From JBEHWX01 sp048498995 (GTDB taxonomy: Bacteria > Bacteroidota > Ignavibacteria > OLB7), in NCBI GenBank assembly GCA_048498995.1, contig JBEHWX010000021.1, positions 4,717 through 68,716 of the forward strand: a stretch of DNA of 64,000 nucleotides, read 5' to 3'. Below are positions 44,795 to 54,800 of this stretch, in pieces. A program made the translations under genes and the position numbers. The notes under the pieces are model-generated. The model made no database searches. It was not told the DNA's origin and saw only the letters and a program-made list of their open reading frames with translations. How positions within the stretch are numbered: position 1 is the stretch's first letter; each line of letters starts with the position of its first letter.

Positions 44795-46267
44795 ATGATC
44801 ACGAGCATGTACCGTTCAACGAGACTCGCCGCCCACCTCGGCCGGCTTGCGCTTGCTCTGCTCCTCCTTCCGGCGGCGCTGAGCGTTGCCTCGGCGGAGG
44901 TGCCCGAGCCGATGAATCTGGCCTACACGTACCATGCGTTCGCGCTCGCCGGAGGAGGGGAGACCCTCATCCAGTTCGATTACCAGTTCAACGGCCACGC
45001 CCTGGAGCACGCGCGCCAGGGGGATAGCTACGTCGGCAAGCTCTACCTCCGGCTGAGCCTGACCGATTCGACCGGCAAGAAGGCGCTGGACGTCGACTGG
45101 ATCACCTCCCATTCCCAGCATTCCGAGGTCGGCGACGGCGTCGTCACGCTGATGGGACGGAAGTCCCTCGCGCTTCGGCCGGGCACCTATCGGGGAGAGA
45201 TCTACTACGAGGATGTCAACCGGAAGAGCAATCACGACTCGGCCGAGTTCGCCATGGTGGTGCCGGATATTGCCGGCAAGCGGGTCCGGACCAGCGACGT
45301 GATGATCCTCGCCGACATGTCGCCGAGCGACGACTCGACCGATCAGTTCTACCGGAACGGCTTCCGGATGATCCCGAACATGACCTCGGTGATCGCGCCG
45401 CCGTTCCTCGTGCTGAATACCTACGCCGAGGTCTACAACGCCGACGCGGTGCCGACCACCGAGTACAGCGTGATCTATGCGCTGGCCGATTCCAGCGGGC
45501 GGGTCTTCTTCCGGAAGGATCTGAAGCGTCCGCGCCCCTCCGCGCCGGCGGTGATGGAGACCAACTCCCTCACGCTCGAGGAGGTGCCGAGCGGCGAGTA
45601 TTATCTGATCGTGCAGATCTACGACGGGCTGCTCCGCTCGGCGCGCGATTCGAGCATGGTGCTCCGCCGCTTCACGCTGATCAACCCGGACAAGGATTCC
45701 GTGCTGGCCGCGCAGCGGATCGTCTCCGGCGGCGCGCAGCAGGTGGTCGATCCGAGCTTCGCCGGCATGCGCGAGGAGGAGCTGGATCAGGAGTTCACCA
45801 AATCCAAATTCATCGCCAGCTCGGTCGAGAAGCAGCTCTGGGAGCAGCTCTCCGGCCCCGACGCCAAGGCGCGGTTCCTCACCAACTTCTGGGAGAAGCG
45901 CGACCCCACGCCCGGAACCGCCGTGAACGAGATGCGCCGCGAGTACTACAAGCGGGTCGATCGCGCCCGCGCGCAGTTCACCTCCGGCATGACGCCGAAC
46001 GGCTGGGATAGCGATCGCGGCCGCATTCTGCTGACCTACGGAACGCCGGACGGCATCGACCGGCACCCGCAGGATTACAACCGGAAGCCGTACGAGGTCT
46101 GGCACTACAACGGCCTGAACTACGATTTCGCCTTCGTCGACCGGAACCAGACCGGCACCTACATGCTGGTGCATTCCAACGCGCCGGGGGAGATCAGCAA
46201 CGAGGACTGGGAGAACGAGTACGCCCGGATTCACCAGTTCAGGAACTCGCAGGGCTGGGGCGATTGA
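44795..46267 (+). CDS. GWxTD-domain exported protein
   Basis: This encodes a 490-residue protein with a signal peptide (LALALLLLPAALSVASA, to about residue 34). The middle is beta-rich. The C-terminal domain carries GWDSD at residues 403-407 followed by RGRILLTYGTPDGI and PYEVWHYNG, the GWxTD-domain pattern found in FCB and related bacteria (with Ser for Thr). The function of this family is not established. Start codon choice is uncertain: ATG 44807 is four codons downstream and no good ribosome-binding site is seen. Its stop overlaps the TTG start of the acyltransferase gene, so the three genes from here form an operon. Confidence 0.88.
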   Translation: MITSMYRSTRLAAHLGRLALALLLLPAALSVASAEVPEPMNLAYTYHAFALAGGGETLIQFDYQFNGHALEHARQGDSYVGKLYLRLSLTDSTGKKALDVDWITSHSQHSEVGDGVVTLMGRKSLALRPGTYRGEIYYEDVNRKSNHDSAEFAMVVPDIAGKRVRTSDVMILADMSPSDDSTDQFYRNGFRMIPNMTSVIAPPFLVLNTYAEVYNADAVPTTEYSVIYALADSSGRVFFRKDLKRPRPSAPAVMETNSLTLEEVPSGEYYLIVQIYDGLLRSARDSSMVLRRFTLINPDKDSVLAAQRIVSGGAQQVVDPSFAGMREEELDQEFTKSKFIASSVEKQLWEQLSGPDAKARFLTNFWEKRDPTPGTAVNEMRREYYKRVDRARAQFTSGMTPNGWDSDRGRILLTYGTPDGIDRHPQDYNRKPYEVWHYNGLNYDFAFVDRNQTGTYMLVHSNAPGEISNEDWENEYARIHQFRNSQGWGD

Positions 46268-47154
46268 GCGCGACGCGAGCTCTCCTCGAATCGATCGAGC
46301 GCGGCCTCTGGCGGACCGTCTTCGGGCCGGTGGGGCGGCTTCTCCCGTTCGGTGCCTGCCGGCGCATTGCCCGCCCGCTGGCCGTCGCGGCCTGGGGGCT
46401 GGGGATGCGGCGCGCGATCACGATGAAAAATCTCGAGCTTGCCTTTCCGGAGCTTCCCGCCGCCGAGCGGGAGCGGATCGGGAGAGAATCGCTCGTCAAT
46501 CTCTTCACGGTCTTCCTGGAGCTGATCACGCTCCGCCATCTCTCCGACAGCCAGCTCAGGCGCTGGTTCCGGATCGAGAACGGCGAGCTTCTGACCTCGA
46601 TCGGCCCCGAGGGGGGCCTCCTGCTTTCGGCCCACTACGGCAACTGGGAGCTGCTGGCCCTCGGCTCGGCCGCCCTCGGTGGCGTTCCCTTCTCGATCAT
46701 CGTCAAGTCGCAGCGCGATTTCGGGGAGATCGACCGGATGCGGACCTCCCGCGGCAACCGGACCATCCACACGGCCCGCGCCGCCCGCGAGGCCACCGCG
46801 CTTCTCCGATCCGGCGGCATCGTCGCCATGCTGGCCGATCAGGCCGCGGTGGAGCGGGACGACCTGGTGACGATGTTCGATATCCCGACCTATTCGTTCG
46901 CGGCCCCGGCCCGGATGGCGCTCCGGCATCGTCCGAGGATCATCGTGGGATTCGCCGAGCGCCAGCGGGATGGCGGCTATCTTGCGCGTCTCGTCGAGCT
47001 GCGCCACGACGATCTGACGGACGATCCGGAGGGATCGCGGCGGCTGACGCAGCGCTACGTCGATCTGCTGGAGCAGGCGGTCAGGCGGCATCCGGAGCAG
47101 TGGGTGTGGCAGCACCGCAAATGGAAGAACACGCCGGGGATCGCCTATGAGTGA
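46264..47154 (+). CDS. lipid A biosynthesis acyltransferase (LpxL/HtrB family)
   Basis: This encodes a 296-residue inner-membrane-associated acyltransferase that adds secondary acyl chains to lipid A precursors. The HX4E motif is H124-YGNW-E129, GGIVAMLADQAA is the conserved block around the second motif, and PEQWVWQHRKWK closes the family alignment. The TTG start overlaps the upstream TGA (TTGA); the next ATG would remove about 48 N-terminal residues. The exact acyl donor and site are unknown. It overlaps the GT9 gene by 8 bases. Confidence 0.92.
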   Translation: MSATRALLESIERGLWRTVFGPVGRLLPFGACRRIARPLAVAAWGLGMRRAITMKNLELAFPELPAAERERIGRESLVNLFTVFLELITLRHLSDSQLRRWFRIENGELLTSIGPEGGLLLSAHYGNWELLALGSAALGGVPFSIIVKSQRDFGEIDRMRTSRGNRTIHTARAAREATALLRSGGIVAMLADQAAVERDDLVTMFDIPTYSFAAPARMALRHRPRIIVGFAERQRDGGYLARLVELRHDDLTDDPEGSRRLTQRYVDLLEQAVRRHPEQWVWQHRKWKNTPGIAYE

Positions 47155-48160
47155 ACGATTGCTGGTAATGCAGAGCGGCTTTCTCGGGGACGCGGTTCTC
47201 GCCAGCGGCATGCTTCGCGTGCTGGCCGCGGCGCGTCCCGGCGCGGAGATCGGCCTGGTGGTGCGCGCGGAGTTCGCCCCTCTCTTCGAGCGGCATCCGG
47301 CGCTGACGCGGCTCCACCCGTTCGACAAGAAGAAGGATGGCGCGGCGGCGCGGCTCGTCGAGGCGTTCCGCGAGGCCGGCTACGATACCGCGTTCCTTCC
47401 GCACCGCTCCTATCGCACCGCGACACTGGCGCGCAAGGGAGGGATCGCGCGGAGGATCGGCTTTCGCCAGAGCGAGGGGGCGCGCCTGCTGACCGATCGG
47501 GTCGAATATCTGATTGCGCTGCACGAGACCGAGCGGAACATGATGCTTCTGCGGCGCGCCGGCATCGAGCGCCCCGAGGAGGGAGCGGCGGCAACCGCGC
47601 CATGGCTGGTTCCCGAGGCGGAGGGAATGAACCGGCTGCGCCAGCGGCTGGCGATCGACGACGCGCCGGTGCTGGTGGCGCCGGGGTCGGTGTGGGGAAC
47701 CAAGCGGTGGGGCGTCGACGGATATGCCGCGCTGATCGGAAGACTACGGCGCCAGGGGAGACGTCTCCTTCTCATCGGCAGCGGCGGAGAGCGGGAGCTC
47801 TGCGCGCGGATCGCCGGGGAAGCGGGACTGCCGGAGGGGGAGAACCTGGCCGGCGAGCTGGATCTGGCCGAGCTGCTGGCGCTGGTTGCGCTGGCCTCGC
47901 GGGTGATCGCCAACGACAGCGCGCCGCTTCACCTGGCCGAGAGCGTCGGCACGCCGGTCACGGCGATCTTCGGCCCGACGGTGCCGGAGTTCGGCTTCGG
48001 GCCGCGGGGGAGCGATTCCCGCGTGGTCGGGATCGAGGGGCTGGCCTGTCGTCCCTGCCGGATTCATGGAAGCGACCGCTGTCCGATCGGCACGCACGAG
48101 TGCATGACACGTATCACCCCGGAGATGGTCCTTGCCGCCTCCGGTCTCGGCGCCGGCTGA
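47147..48160 (+). CDS. glycosyltransferase family 9 (heptosyltransferase-like)
   Basis: This encodes a 337-residue GT-B enzyme. N-terminal LLVMQSGFLGDAVLASGMLRVL matches the WaaC/WaaF start, and the C-terminal nucleotide-sugar domain has LVAPGSVWGTKRWG, NLAGELDLAELLALVALASRVIANDSAPLHLAESVGTPVTAIFGPT and a Cys-rich end (CRPCRIHGSDRCPIGTHECM), all typical of GT9. It probably adds heptose or a related sugar to the lipopolysaccharide core, fitting its 8-base overlap with the lipid A acyltransferase gene. Confidence 0.92.
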   Translation: MSERLLVMQSGFLGDAVLASGMLRVLAAARPGAEIGLVVRAEFAPLFERHPALTRLHPFDKKKDGAAARLVEAFREAGYDTAFLPHRSYRTATLARKGGIARRIGFRQSEGARLLTDRVEYLIALHETERNMMLLRRAGIERPEEGAAATAPWLVPEAEGMNRLRQRLAIDDAPVLVAPGSVWGTKRWGVDGYAALIGRLRRQGRRLLLIGSGGERELCARIAGEAGLPEGENLAGELDLAELLALVALASRVIANDSAPLHLAESVGTPVTAIFGPTVPEFGFGPRGSDSRVVGIEGLACRPCRIHGSDRCPIGTHECMTRITPEMVLAASGLGAG

Positions 48161-48217
48161 TCCGTGGCCGGAGCCGTCGCTCGCGCGCCGCGATCGCCGC
48201 GTGGAGCGACACACCAG

Positions 48218-48463
48218 ATGGAGCATATGATGACGAGCGCGATGATGATGACCGGGGTTCTGCTTGTTCCCCTGACGGCGGCGCGGCGCGCCTGGCTGGT
48301 GTTCGTGCTGGCGGTGGTGCTCTCGGCCGCCGACGTGGAGCGCCGCCGGCGCATCACCGAGCCGACGCCGATCGTGATGACGATGGACCGGCCGCCGGTC
48401 CGCCCGATGCGCGCCCGTCCCTACCGCGCCCACTACCGTCATATCGGCGCCCCGCGCCGCTGA
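48218..48463 (+). CDS. small hypothetical membrane protein
   Basis: This would encode 81 residues: a Met-rich start, one hydrophobic segment (AWLVFVLAVVLSA) and an Arg/Pro-rich C-terminus. GGAG lies 11 bases before the ATG. It follows the GT9 gene by 57 bases. No family was recognised, and in GC-rich DNA a short open frame may be spurious. Confidence 0.35.
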   Translation: MEHMMTSAMMMTGVLLVPLTAARRAWLVFVLAVVLSAADVERRRRITEPTPIVMTMDRPPVRPMRARPYRAHYRHIGAPRR

Positions 48464-48613
48464 GGTCCCGGGGCCCGCTTCCCCGATCTTCCCATCCTTC
48501 GCTCCCCGACATCGCGCGTCACCTTCTCCATTTCCGGGACCGGCTTCCGGGGCCGGCATCCGTGTTCGACACCCGGCGGCCGGAAATTCCATCGATTCCC
48601 GTTGCCCTCCTTT

Positions 48614-48655
48614 ACCAACGCGGATTGGTATTGGCCCATGCCGTTCGTAGTTTTG
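48614..48655 (+). promoter_or_regulatory. promoter with overlapping inverted repeat before the GH2-like gene
   Basis: TTG at 48625-48627, a 20-base spacer and TAGTTTTG at 48648-48655 fit the FCB consensus, 82 bases before the start codon. ACCAA-N6-TTGGT at 48614-48629 overlaps the -33 element and could be an operator. The upstream part of the spacer (48464-48613) shows nothing else. Confidence 0.6.
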
Positions 48656-48737
48656 CGGGTCATGACCGAGGGGGGTCGCGCCCGCGGCATCTCCGACCAG
48701 CTACCGTACATCGACCGACCTATCTGGATCCAGTTTG

Positions 48738-51368
48738 GTGAGAACGTCAGCACTTCTTGCATTCCTGCTCCTCGTACTCGCGCTTCCGCTCCTGGCACAA
48801 TCGCAGCCGAAAGGGTTCCTGGCCTCCCCGCCGCCGCCGGACCGGAGCATCTACGCGTCGCTCCTGTCGTCGAGCACGCGTACGGTGATCCCGCTCAACG
48901 GTGACTGGCAGGTCTCGAGCGACGACGGGGACTCGTGGAAACGGGTTCGCGTCCCGAGCTGCTACGACGACGAGGGGGAGCTCCTGTACAAGCGTACCTT
49001 CCAGATCCCTCCGGAGATGCTGAAGAAGTATCGCTGGAAGATCGTCTGCTACGGCATCCAGTATCAGAGCACGATCTCGATCAACGGTCAGTTCGTGGCG
49101 CAGCACGAGAGCGGGATGCCCTTCACCATCTCCATCCCGGACGAGGCGAAGCTCTCCAGCTCGAACAATATTCAGGTCGCCGTCAGCAATCAGCTCGGCT
49201 ATACCTCGACCGTCCCCGGCCGGAAGCTGATCCTCGGCGACCGGACCTACGGCGGCATCTTCCGCGATATCATCCTGGTCGGCGTGCCGAAGGTCTGCAT
49301 CGACGACGCACGCTTCACCACGGTCGGCACCAGCAACGGCGCCGAGGCGCGCTTCAGCGTCCGCGTGGTCTCCTCCGCGCTCAGGGGCACGAGCTTCGGC
49401 GGCGGCTCCGATTCCGGCGGCGTGTACAAGACCATTCCGTCCGACCGCGGCGATTTCGATCTGTCGATCGGTCTGCGGCGTCTCGGCGGCGCGAACGATT
49501 CGACCGCCGGCGGCGAGATCGGACATGGATCGGTGTCGTTCCCGCTCGAGAGCAAGCGAACGGCGAACCTGTCGCTGACCATCCCGGTGCAGAACCCGGC
49601 GCTCTGGGCGCCCGGCTCGCCGAACCTCTACGAGGCGGTGGTGCAGGTCCGCTACCAGGGAATCCTCATCGACGAGCAGGCGCTCGACGTCGGCTTCCGG
49701 ACCCTGGTGGCGCGCGGCAACCAGATTCTCCTGAACGGCCAGCCGATCCCGGTGAAGGGAGTGGTCTATCAGGAAGGGATCGGCCAGTTCGGCGCCTCGC
49801 TCTCCTACGAGCAGATGCGCCGCGACATGCAGGCGATCAAGGACATGGGAGGGAACGTGGTCCGGTTCGCCGACGGCGTTCCGCATCCGTATTTGCTCCG
49901 CCTCTGCGACGAGCTCGGCCTGATGGCGTTCGTCGACGCCACGATCGGCACGCCGCCGGCCTCCCTCTTCGGGGACGAGAGCTACGTCCGCCGCTCGATG
50001 GATCGTATCCGTTCGGTGGTCGAGGAGGGGGGACGCTACACCTGCGTGAGCGCCTACGGCCTGAGCGCGCTGATCCCGGACGGCGACAAGGTGGTTGCCG
50101 CGGTGCGCCGCATGCGCGCGCTGATCGACTCGATCGACCATCGTCCGTTCTATTTCTCGGCGCAGAGCTGGGCCAACCCGCAGCTCCGGAAACTGGTGGA
50201 CTTCCCCGGCATCACCGCCTTCGACGTCGATCCGACGCGCCTGAAGGAGATCATCCAGCGGGTGCAGAAGGACCTGCGCGGCGAGAAGCCGCTGGTGATG
50301 CTCGCCTACGGCAAGTTCGTTCACCTGAACAATCACAACGGCTACTCCGACCCGATCTCGATCGAGGCGCAGGCCAAGTACATCTCCGACGTCTACAACG
50401 TGCTGCTGGAGACCGAGATGGCCGGCGGCATCTACTGGTCGTTCAACGACTACCGGACCGACCGACCGGTGCTGACCGTCAACAACGACGATCAGTACAT
50501 CGCCACCTGCGGGCTCTACGATCTGGAGCGGAACCTCCGTCAGGGAGCCACGATGCTGGCCGCCCTCTATACCGACCAGAAGACTCCGGACGTGCTGATC
50601 GGCGATTACACGCCGCCGTCGACCGTCCTGTTCATCGCGATCGGGATCATCAGCGCGGTGATCTTCCTGCTGCTGATCAACAGCTCCCGCCGCTTCCGCG
50701 AGAACGTGTTCCGCGCGCTCCTCCGTCCGTACAATTTCTACGCGGATATCCGCGATCAGCGGATCCTCTCGAACGTGCAGACGACGATCCTCGGACTGGT
50801 GATCGCGATGACCTTCGCGGTGATCGTCTCCAGCCTGACCTACTATTACCGGATGGATGAAGGGTTCGACGCGATCCTGAGCGCCGGCATCACCTCGGAC
50901 GGGCTCAAGTCGTTCCTGGACACCATCATCTGGCGTCCGGCGCTGTCGGTCCTCTTCTTCACGCTCTTCTTCTTCCTGCTGATGCTCTTCGTGGCGTCGC
51001 TGATCCGGATCTGCTCGGCGTTCGTCAGGAACCGGATCTTCTTCACCGACGCCTACATCATCTCGGTCTGGGGAGCGCTCCCGGTGCTGGTCCTGATCCC
51101 GATAGCGATGGTCCTCTACCGGCTGCTCGACGTCTCCAGCGCCGGGCCGGCGGCCTTCCTGGCCGTGGTCGGCGTGATGCTCTGGATGCTCTATCGCGTG
51201 CTCCGCGGAACCGCGGTGATCTACGACGTGCGCCCCATGAAGGTCTACGGCTATGCGCTCGGGACCATCGTGGCGGTGCTGATCGTGGTGATCGTGGCCT
51301 CCGGGGAGACCAACGCGACCTTCAACTATCTGCGCGAGGGGATCGGCGGCTGGTATACCGGCCGCTGA
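48738..51368 (+). CDS. glycoside hydrolase family 2-like protein lacking catalytic Glu, with six C-terminal TM helices
   Basis: This encodes an 876-residue exported membrane protein. It starts at GTG 48738 (TTG one codon earlier is possible) with a signal peptide ending near LLAQ. Residues about 40-190 are the GH2 sugar-binding jelly roll (LNGDWQVSSDDGDSWKRVRVPSCYDDE; TYGGIFRDIILVGVPKV). An Ig-like domain and a TIM-barrel domain follow (VGFRTLVARGNQILLNGQPIPVKGVVYQ; MGGNVVRFADGVPHPYLLRLCDELGL; GGIYWSFNDYRTDR). Where GH2 enzymes have the NE acid/base, this has a YGLSAL stretch, and the nucleophile E-YG is A-YG. From about residue 628 come six membrane helices in a Yip1-like arrangement. It is probably a non-catalytic carbohydrate-binding or sensing protein. 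Confidence 0.82.
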   Translation: MRTSALLAFLLLVLALPLLAQSQPKGFLASPPPPDRSIYASLLSSSTRTVIPLNGDWQVSSDDGDSWKRVRVPSCYDDEGELLYKRTFQIPPEMLKKYRWKIVCYGIQYQSTISINGQFVAQHESGMPFTISIPDEAKLSSSNNIQVAVSNQLGYTSTVPGRKLILGDRTYGGIFRDIILVGVPKVCIDDARFTTVGTSNGAEARFSVRVVSSALRGTSFGGGSDSGGVYKTIPSDRGDFDLSIGLRRLGGANDSTAGGEIGHGSVSFPLESKRTANLSLTIPVQNPALWAPGSPNLYEAVVQVRYQGILIDEQALDVGFRTLVARGNQILLNGQPIPVKGVVYQEGIGQFGASLSYEQMRRDMQAIKDMGGNVVRFADGVPHPYLLRLCDELGLMAFVDATIGTPPASLFGDESYVRRSMDRIRSVVEEGGRYTCVSAYGLSALIPDGDKVVAAVRRMRALIDSIDHRPFYFSAQSWANPQLRKLVDFPGITAFDVDPTRLKEIIQRVQKDLRGEKPLVMLAYGKFVHLNNHNGYSDPISIEAQAKYISDVYNVLLETEMAGGIYWSFNDYRTDRPVLTVNNDDQYIATCGLYDLERNLRQGATMLAALYTDQKTPDVLIGDYTPPSTVLFIAIGIISAVIFLLLINSSRRFRENVFRALLRPYNFYADIRDQRILSNVQTTILGLVIAMTFAVIVSSLTYYYRMDEGFDAILSAGITSDGLKSFLDTIIWRPALSVLFFTLFFFLLMLFVASLIRICSAFVRNRIFFTDAYIISVWGALPVLVLIPIAMVLYRLLDVSSAGPAAFLAVVGVMLWMLYRVLRGTAVIYDVRPMKVYGYALGTIVAVLIVVIVASGETNATFNYLREGIGGWYTGR

Positions 51369-51883
51369 TCCCGCCCGCCCTTTCTCCGCTTCCGCGCCTC
51401 GCTCCGCGGAGTCCCTTCCTCCGTGTCCGGTCCGTCGGCGGGCCGGACGTCGATGGGAGCGCCGATCGGCCCTCGACGCCGCGCGCTCCATCTTCCGGCA
51501 TCGCGTCAGCATGAAATCCGTGGAGTCGCGACTCGTGGCGTCGCGGCTCGTGGAGTCGTGGCCCGCGCGGCCGTGGCTCGCGGGATCGCGGCCGGCGGGG
51601 CGAGGGGATGGTGCCTCCGGTGGGATCGTGGTTCCGCGGGAGATCTGCCGGCCGGTGGCGCGCCGGGCATCTCTTCGTCGACTTCCGCCGTCGTTCCCGC
51701 CGGGCCTCCCGGGGTTTCAGGGATAACGGCGATTGCCCCTTCCGGGGGTGGGATCTTCGTAACTTCACCTCCCACTGCCGGTCGGTTCTCTCCAGCTCCG
51801 CGCGCCCGAGGTCCGCTCAGCGCCGCGGCGCCCCATCACCGGCTCCGATACACATGACATCAGATCCTTGCAGGCACCGATAG
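51369..51883. other. 515-base spacer upstream of smc with 15-bp repeats
   Basis: No credible gene is seen. A short CTCCGC/GCGGAG hairpin lies near 51387-51412, perhaps ending the GH2-like transcript. The centre holds a degenerate 15-bp x5 array (51519-51593). The last 100 bases should contain the smc promoter, but no good TTG/TAnnTTTG pair was found. Confidence 0.4.
51519..51593. repeat. degenerate 15-bp x5 tandem repeat
   Basis: Units at 51519, 51534, 51549, 51564 and 51579 follow CGTGGAGTCGCGGCT with two to five substitutions each. The 15-base period keeps one frame open (a pentapeptide repeat such as ESRLV), but there is no ribosome-binding site or conserved context to support translation. 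Confidence 0.65.
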
Positions 51884-54800
51884 ATGTATCTCAGCAAACT
51901 CGAAATCGTCGGCTTCAAGTCGTTCGCGCATAAAACCATCCTGCGGTTCAACGACGGCATCACCGCCGTGGTGGGGCCGAACGGCTGCGGCAAGTCGAAT
52001 ATCATCGACGCCATCCGCTGGGCGATCGGCGAGCAGAAGGCCTCGGCGCTCCGCTCCGACAAGATGGAGAACGTGATCTTCAACGGCGCCGGCAAGCGCC
52101 GTCCGCTCGGCATGGCCGAGGTGTCGATCACCATCGAGAACACCAAGGGGATCCTTCCGACCGAATACGGCGAGGTGACGATCACCCGCCGCCTGTTCCG
52201 CAACGGCGACTCGGAGTACCTGCTCAACAAGGTGCAGTGCCGCCTGCGCGATATCGTCGATCTCTTCATGGACACCGGCATGGGGGCCAACGCCTACTCG
52301 GTGATCGAGCTGAAGATGATCGAGACGATCCTCTCGGATAAGGCCGAGGAGCGCCGCCGCCTCTTCGAGGAGGCCGCCGGCGTCACCAAGTACAAGGCCC
52401 GCCGGAAGGAAGCGCTCAGGAAGCTCGACACGACCCAGCAGGATCTCCTCCGCATCAGCGACATCGTCAAGGAAGTCGGCAAGAAGGTCGCCAGCCTGGA
52501 GCGCCAGGCCAAGCGCGCCGAGGAGTACTCGCAGCTCGACGCCGAGCGGAAGAAGCTGGAAGTGGAGGTGCTCGAACGGGAGTACGCCTCCACGATGAAC
52601 CGGATTCCGCCGCTGGAGGAGCGCCTGAACGAGGCCCGCACCAAGAAGGAGGCGCTCGACGCCCAGCTGGCCGAGGAGGAGACCCTTCTCCGGGAGCTCG
52701 AGCGGGAGCAGGGGGAGATCGAGGTGGCGCTGCTCGAGGCGCAGAAGGATGTCAACGCCATCAGCCAGCGGATCGCCCAGGTGGAGCGCCAGCGCGCGGT
52801 GGCCGAGGAGCGGAAGCGCTCGCTCCAGGGAATCATCGAGCGCGCCGAGCGGGATCGCGCCGAGGCCGAGGGGGGGATCGACGCGCTGATGCGCGACCGC
52901 CAGGAGATCGAGGGGATGCTCGCCGAGATCCGCGCCAAGATCGCCGGCGCCGAGGGAGAGTTCGAGAGCTTCCGTGCCTCGGTCTCCTCGGCCGAGGCGG
53001 AGCTGAACGAGCGCCGTCGCGACGCGAAGGGATCGCAGGAGCAGGTGATCTCGGTGATCAACCGGATCGCCGAGCTGCGCGGCGAGGAGGAGCGCACCCG
53101 CGCCCGGATCGAGAGCATCGACCAGCGCCTCGGCCGCTTCGACGAGGAGGATGAGGACGCCCGCTACGAGGCCGAGCAGGCGCAGGAGACCATCTCCGCG
53201 CTCGAGGCCGAGATGGCGGCCGCCGCCGCCCGGCTCGAGGAGTCGCAGCGGCAGTTCGAGGCGGCGCAGGAGCGGAAGGCCCAGCTGCAGTCGGAGATCA
53301 ACGAGCTCCGCACCCGCACCATCGAGCTGCACAACGCCATCGGCTCCCGCCGCTCGAAGATCGAGTTCCTCACCGGCCTCGTCGATCAGGACGAGTCGGT
53401 GCAGTTCCTGGTCGGCCAGCCTGAGTGGACGCCGGCCGAGCGGATCACCGTCGCCGAGGCGATCTCCACCGACGAGCAGTTCCGCCTGGCGATCGCCGCC
53501 GCGCTCGGCCCGTCGGCCCACTTCCTGATCGTCCCCTCGATCGACGATGCCGTGCGCGGCATGCGGACGCTGGCCGACAGCCGGAAGGGGAAGGTGACGT
53601 TCGTCTGTCTGGATCGGGTGTCGCAGCCGCCGATCGAGCCGCCGCTGGAGACGATCGAGGCGATCGGCTGGGCGAGCGATCTCTGCACCAGCGCCCCGGA
53701 GCACGACGCGCTCCGGCGCACGCTGCTGCACGGCACCCTGGTGGTGCGCACCATCGAGGAGGCCACCGAGGCGGTGTCCCGCGGCGGCGCGCTCCAGGCG
53801 GTCACGCTCGATGGCGTGCTGGTCCGCGCCGGCGGCATCGTCCGCGGCGGCGGCCAGACGAAGGATGAAGGGACCACGATCGGCAAGCGGGAGCAGATCG
53901 AGCGTCTCGGCGAGGAGGTCGATGTGCTGGAGGGGCAGCTCGAGGCGCTCAACGACGAGATCACCTACAAGAGCGAGGAGCACAACAGCATTCACCTCGG
54001 ACGGCTCTCCGACGAGATCCGCCGCGCCCAGCAGGATCTGGGACGCGTGGAGCAGCGTCGCGGCCAGGCCGAGTACGAGCTGGAGCGCGCCGAGGATCTG
54101 ATCGAGGCGCACAACCGCGAGCGTGGCGGACTCCACGAGGAGCTTTCCCGCCTGGAGGGGGCGCTGCAGGGAACCGAGCCCCGCCGCGTGGCGCTTCGCG
54201 AGGAGCAGGAAGTGCTCGAGCGGAACGCGCGCCAGCTGGCCACGCAGCTCGAGGCCGCCGAGGCCGCCTACGCCGATCGCGTCCGCGTGATGAACGAGCA
54301 TCAGGTGGCGCTCGTGCGCCTGCGCGGCGACGAGCGGAGCGCCCAGTCGGAGCTCGACCGGATCACCCGCGACCGCGAGAACGCCGAGCGGACCATCCAG
54401 CGCTCGCAGAAGGACCGAGAGCGCGCCGTCGACGAGCTGGAGACGATCGACCAGACGTTCGACGAGGCGTCGCATCAGCTGGAGACCTTCCGCGCCGAGC
54501 TCTCCGACGCGCAGTCGAAGCGTGACGAGATCGTCCAGCGCCAGCAGCGGAAGCGCGAGGAGGTGGGGCGCCACTCCGAGATCCTCCGCGAGGAGCGCAA
54601 GGGATACGAGTCGGCGATCGGCCAGACGCACGATCTGGAGATCAAGATCAACGAGCTCCGCACCAAGGCCGAGGGGATGCTCCTGCGCGGCCGCGAGGAG
54701 CTCGAGGTGGAGATCGAGCTGAAGGAGTATACCTCCGACGATGCCCTGATGGGAGAGCTTCGCGAGCGGCTCCGGCAGGTGAAGGGGCGCATCAAGATGC

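Noticed and set aside
51511..51726. Short protein with pentapeptide repeats upstream of smc
   Set aside because: The frame is open only because the spacer repeat is 15 bases long. There is no ribosome-binding site and composition matches surrounding non-coding DNA.
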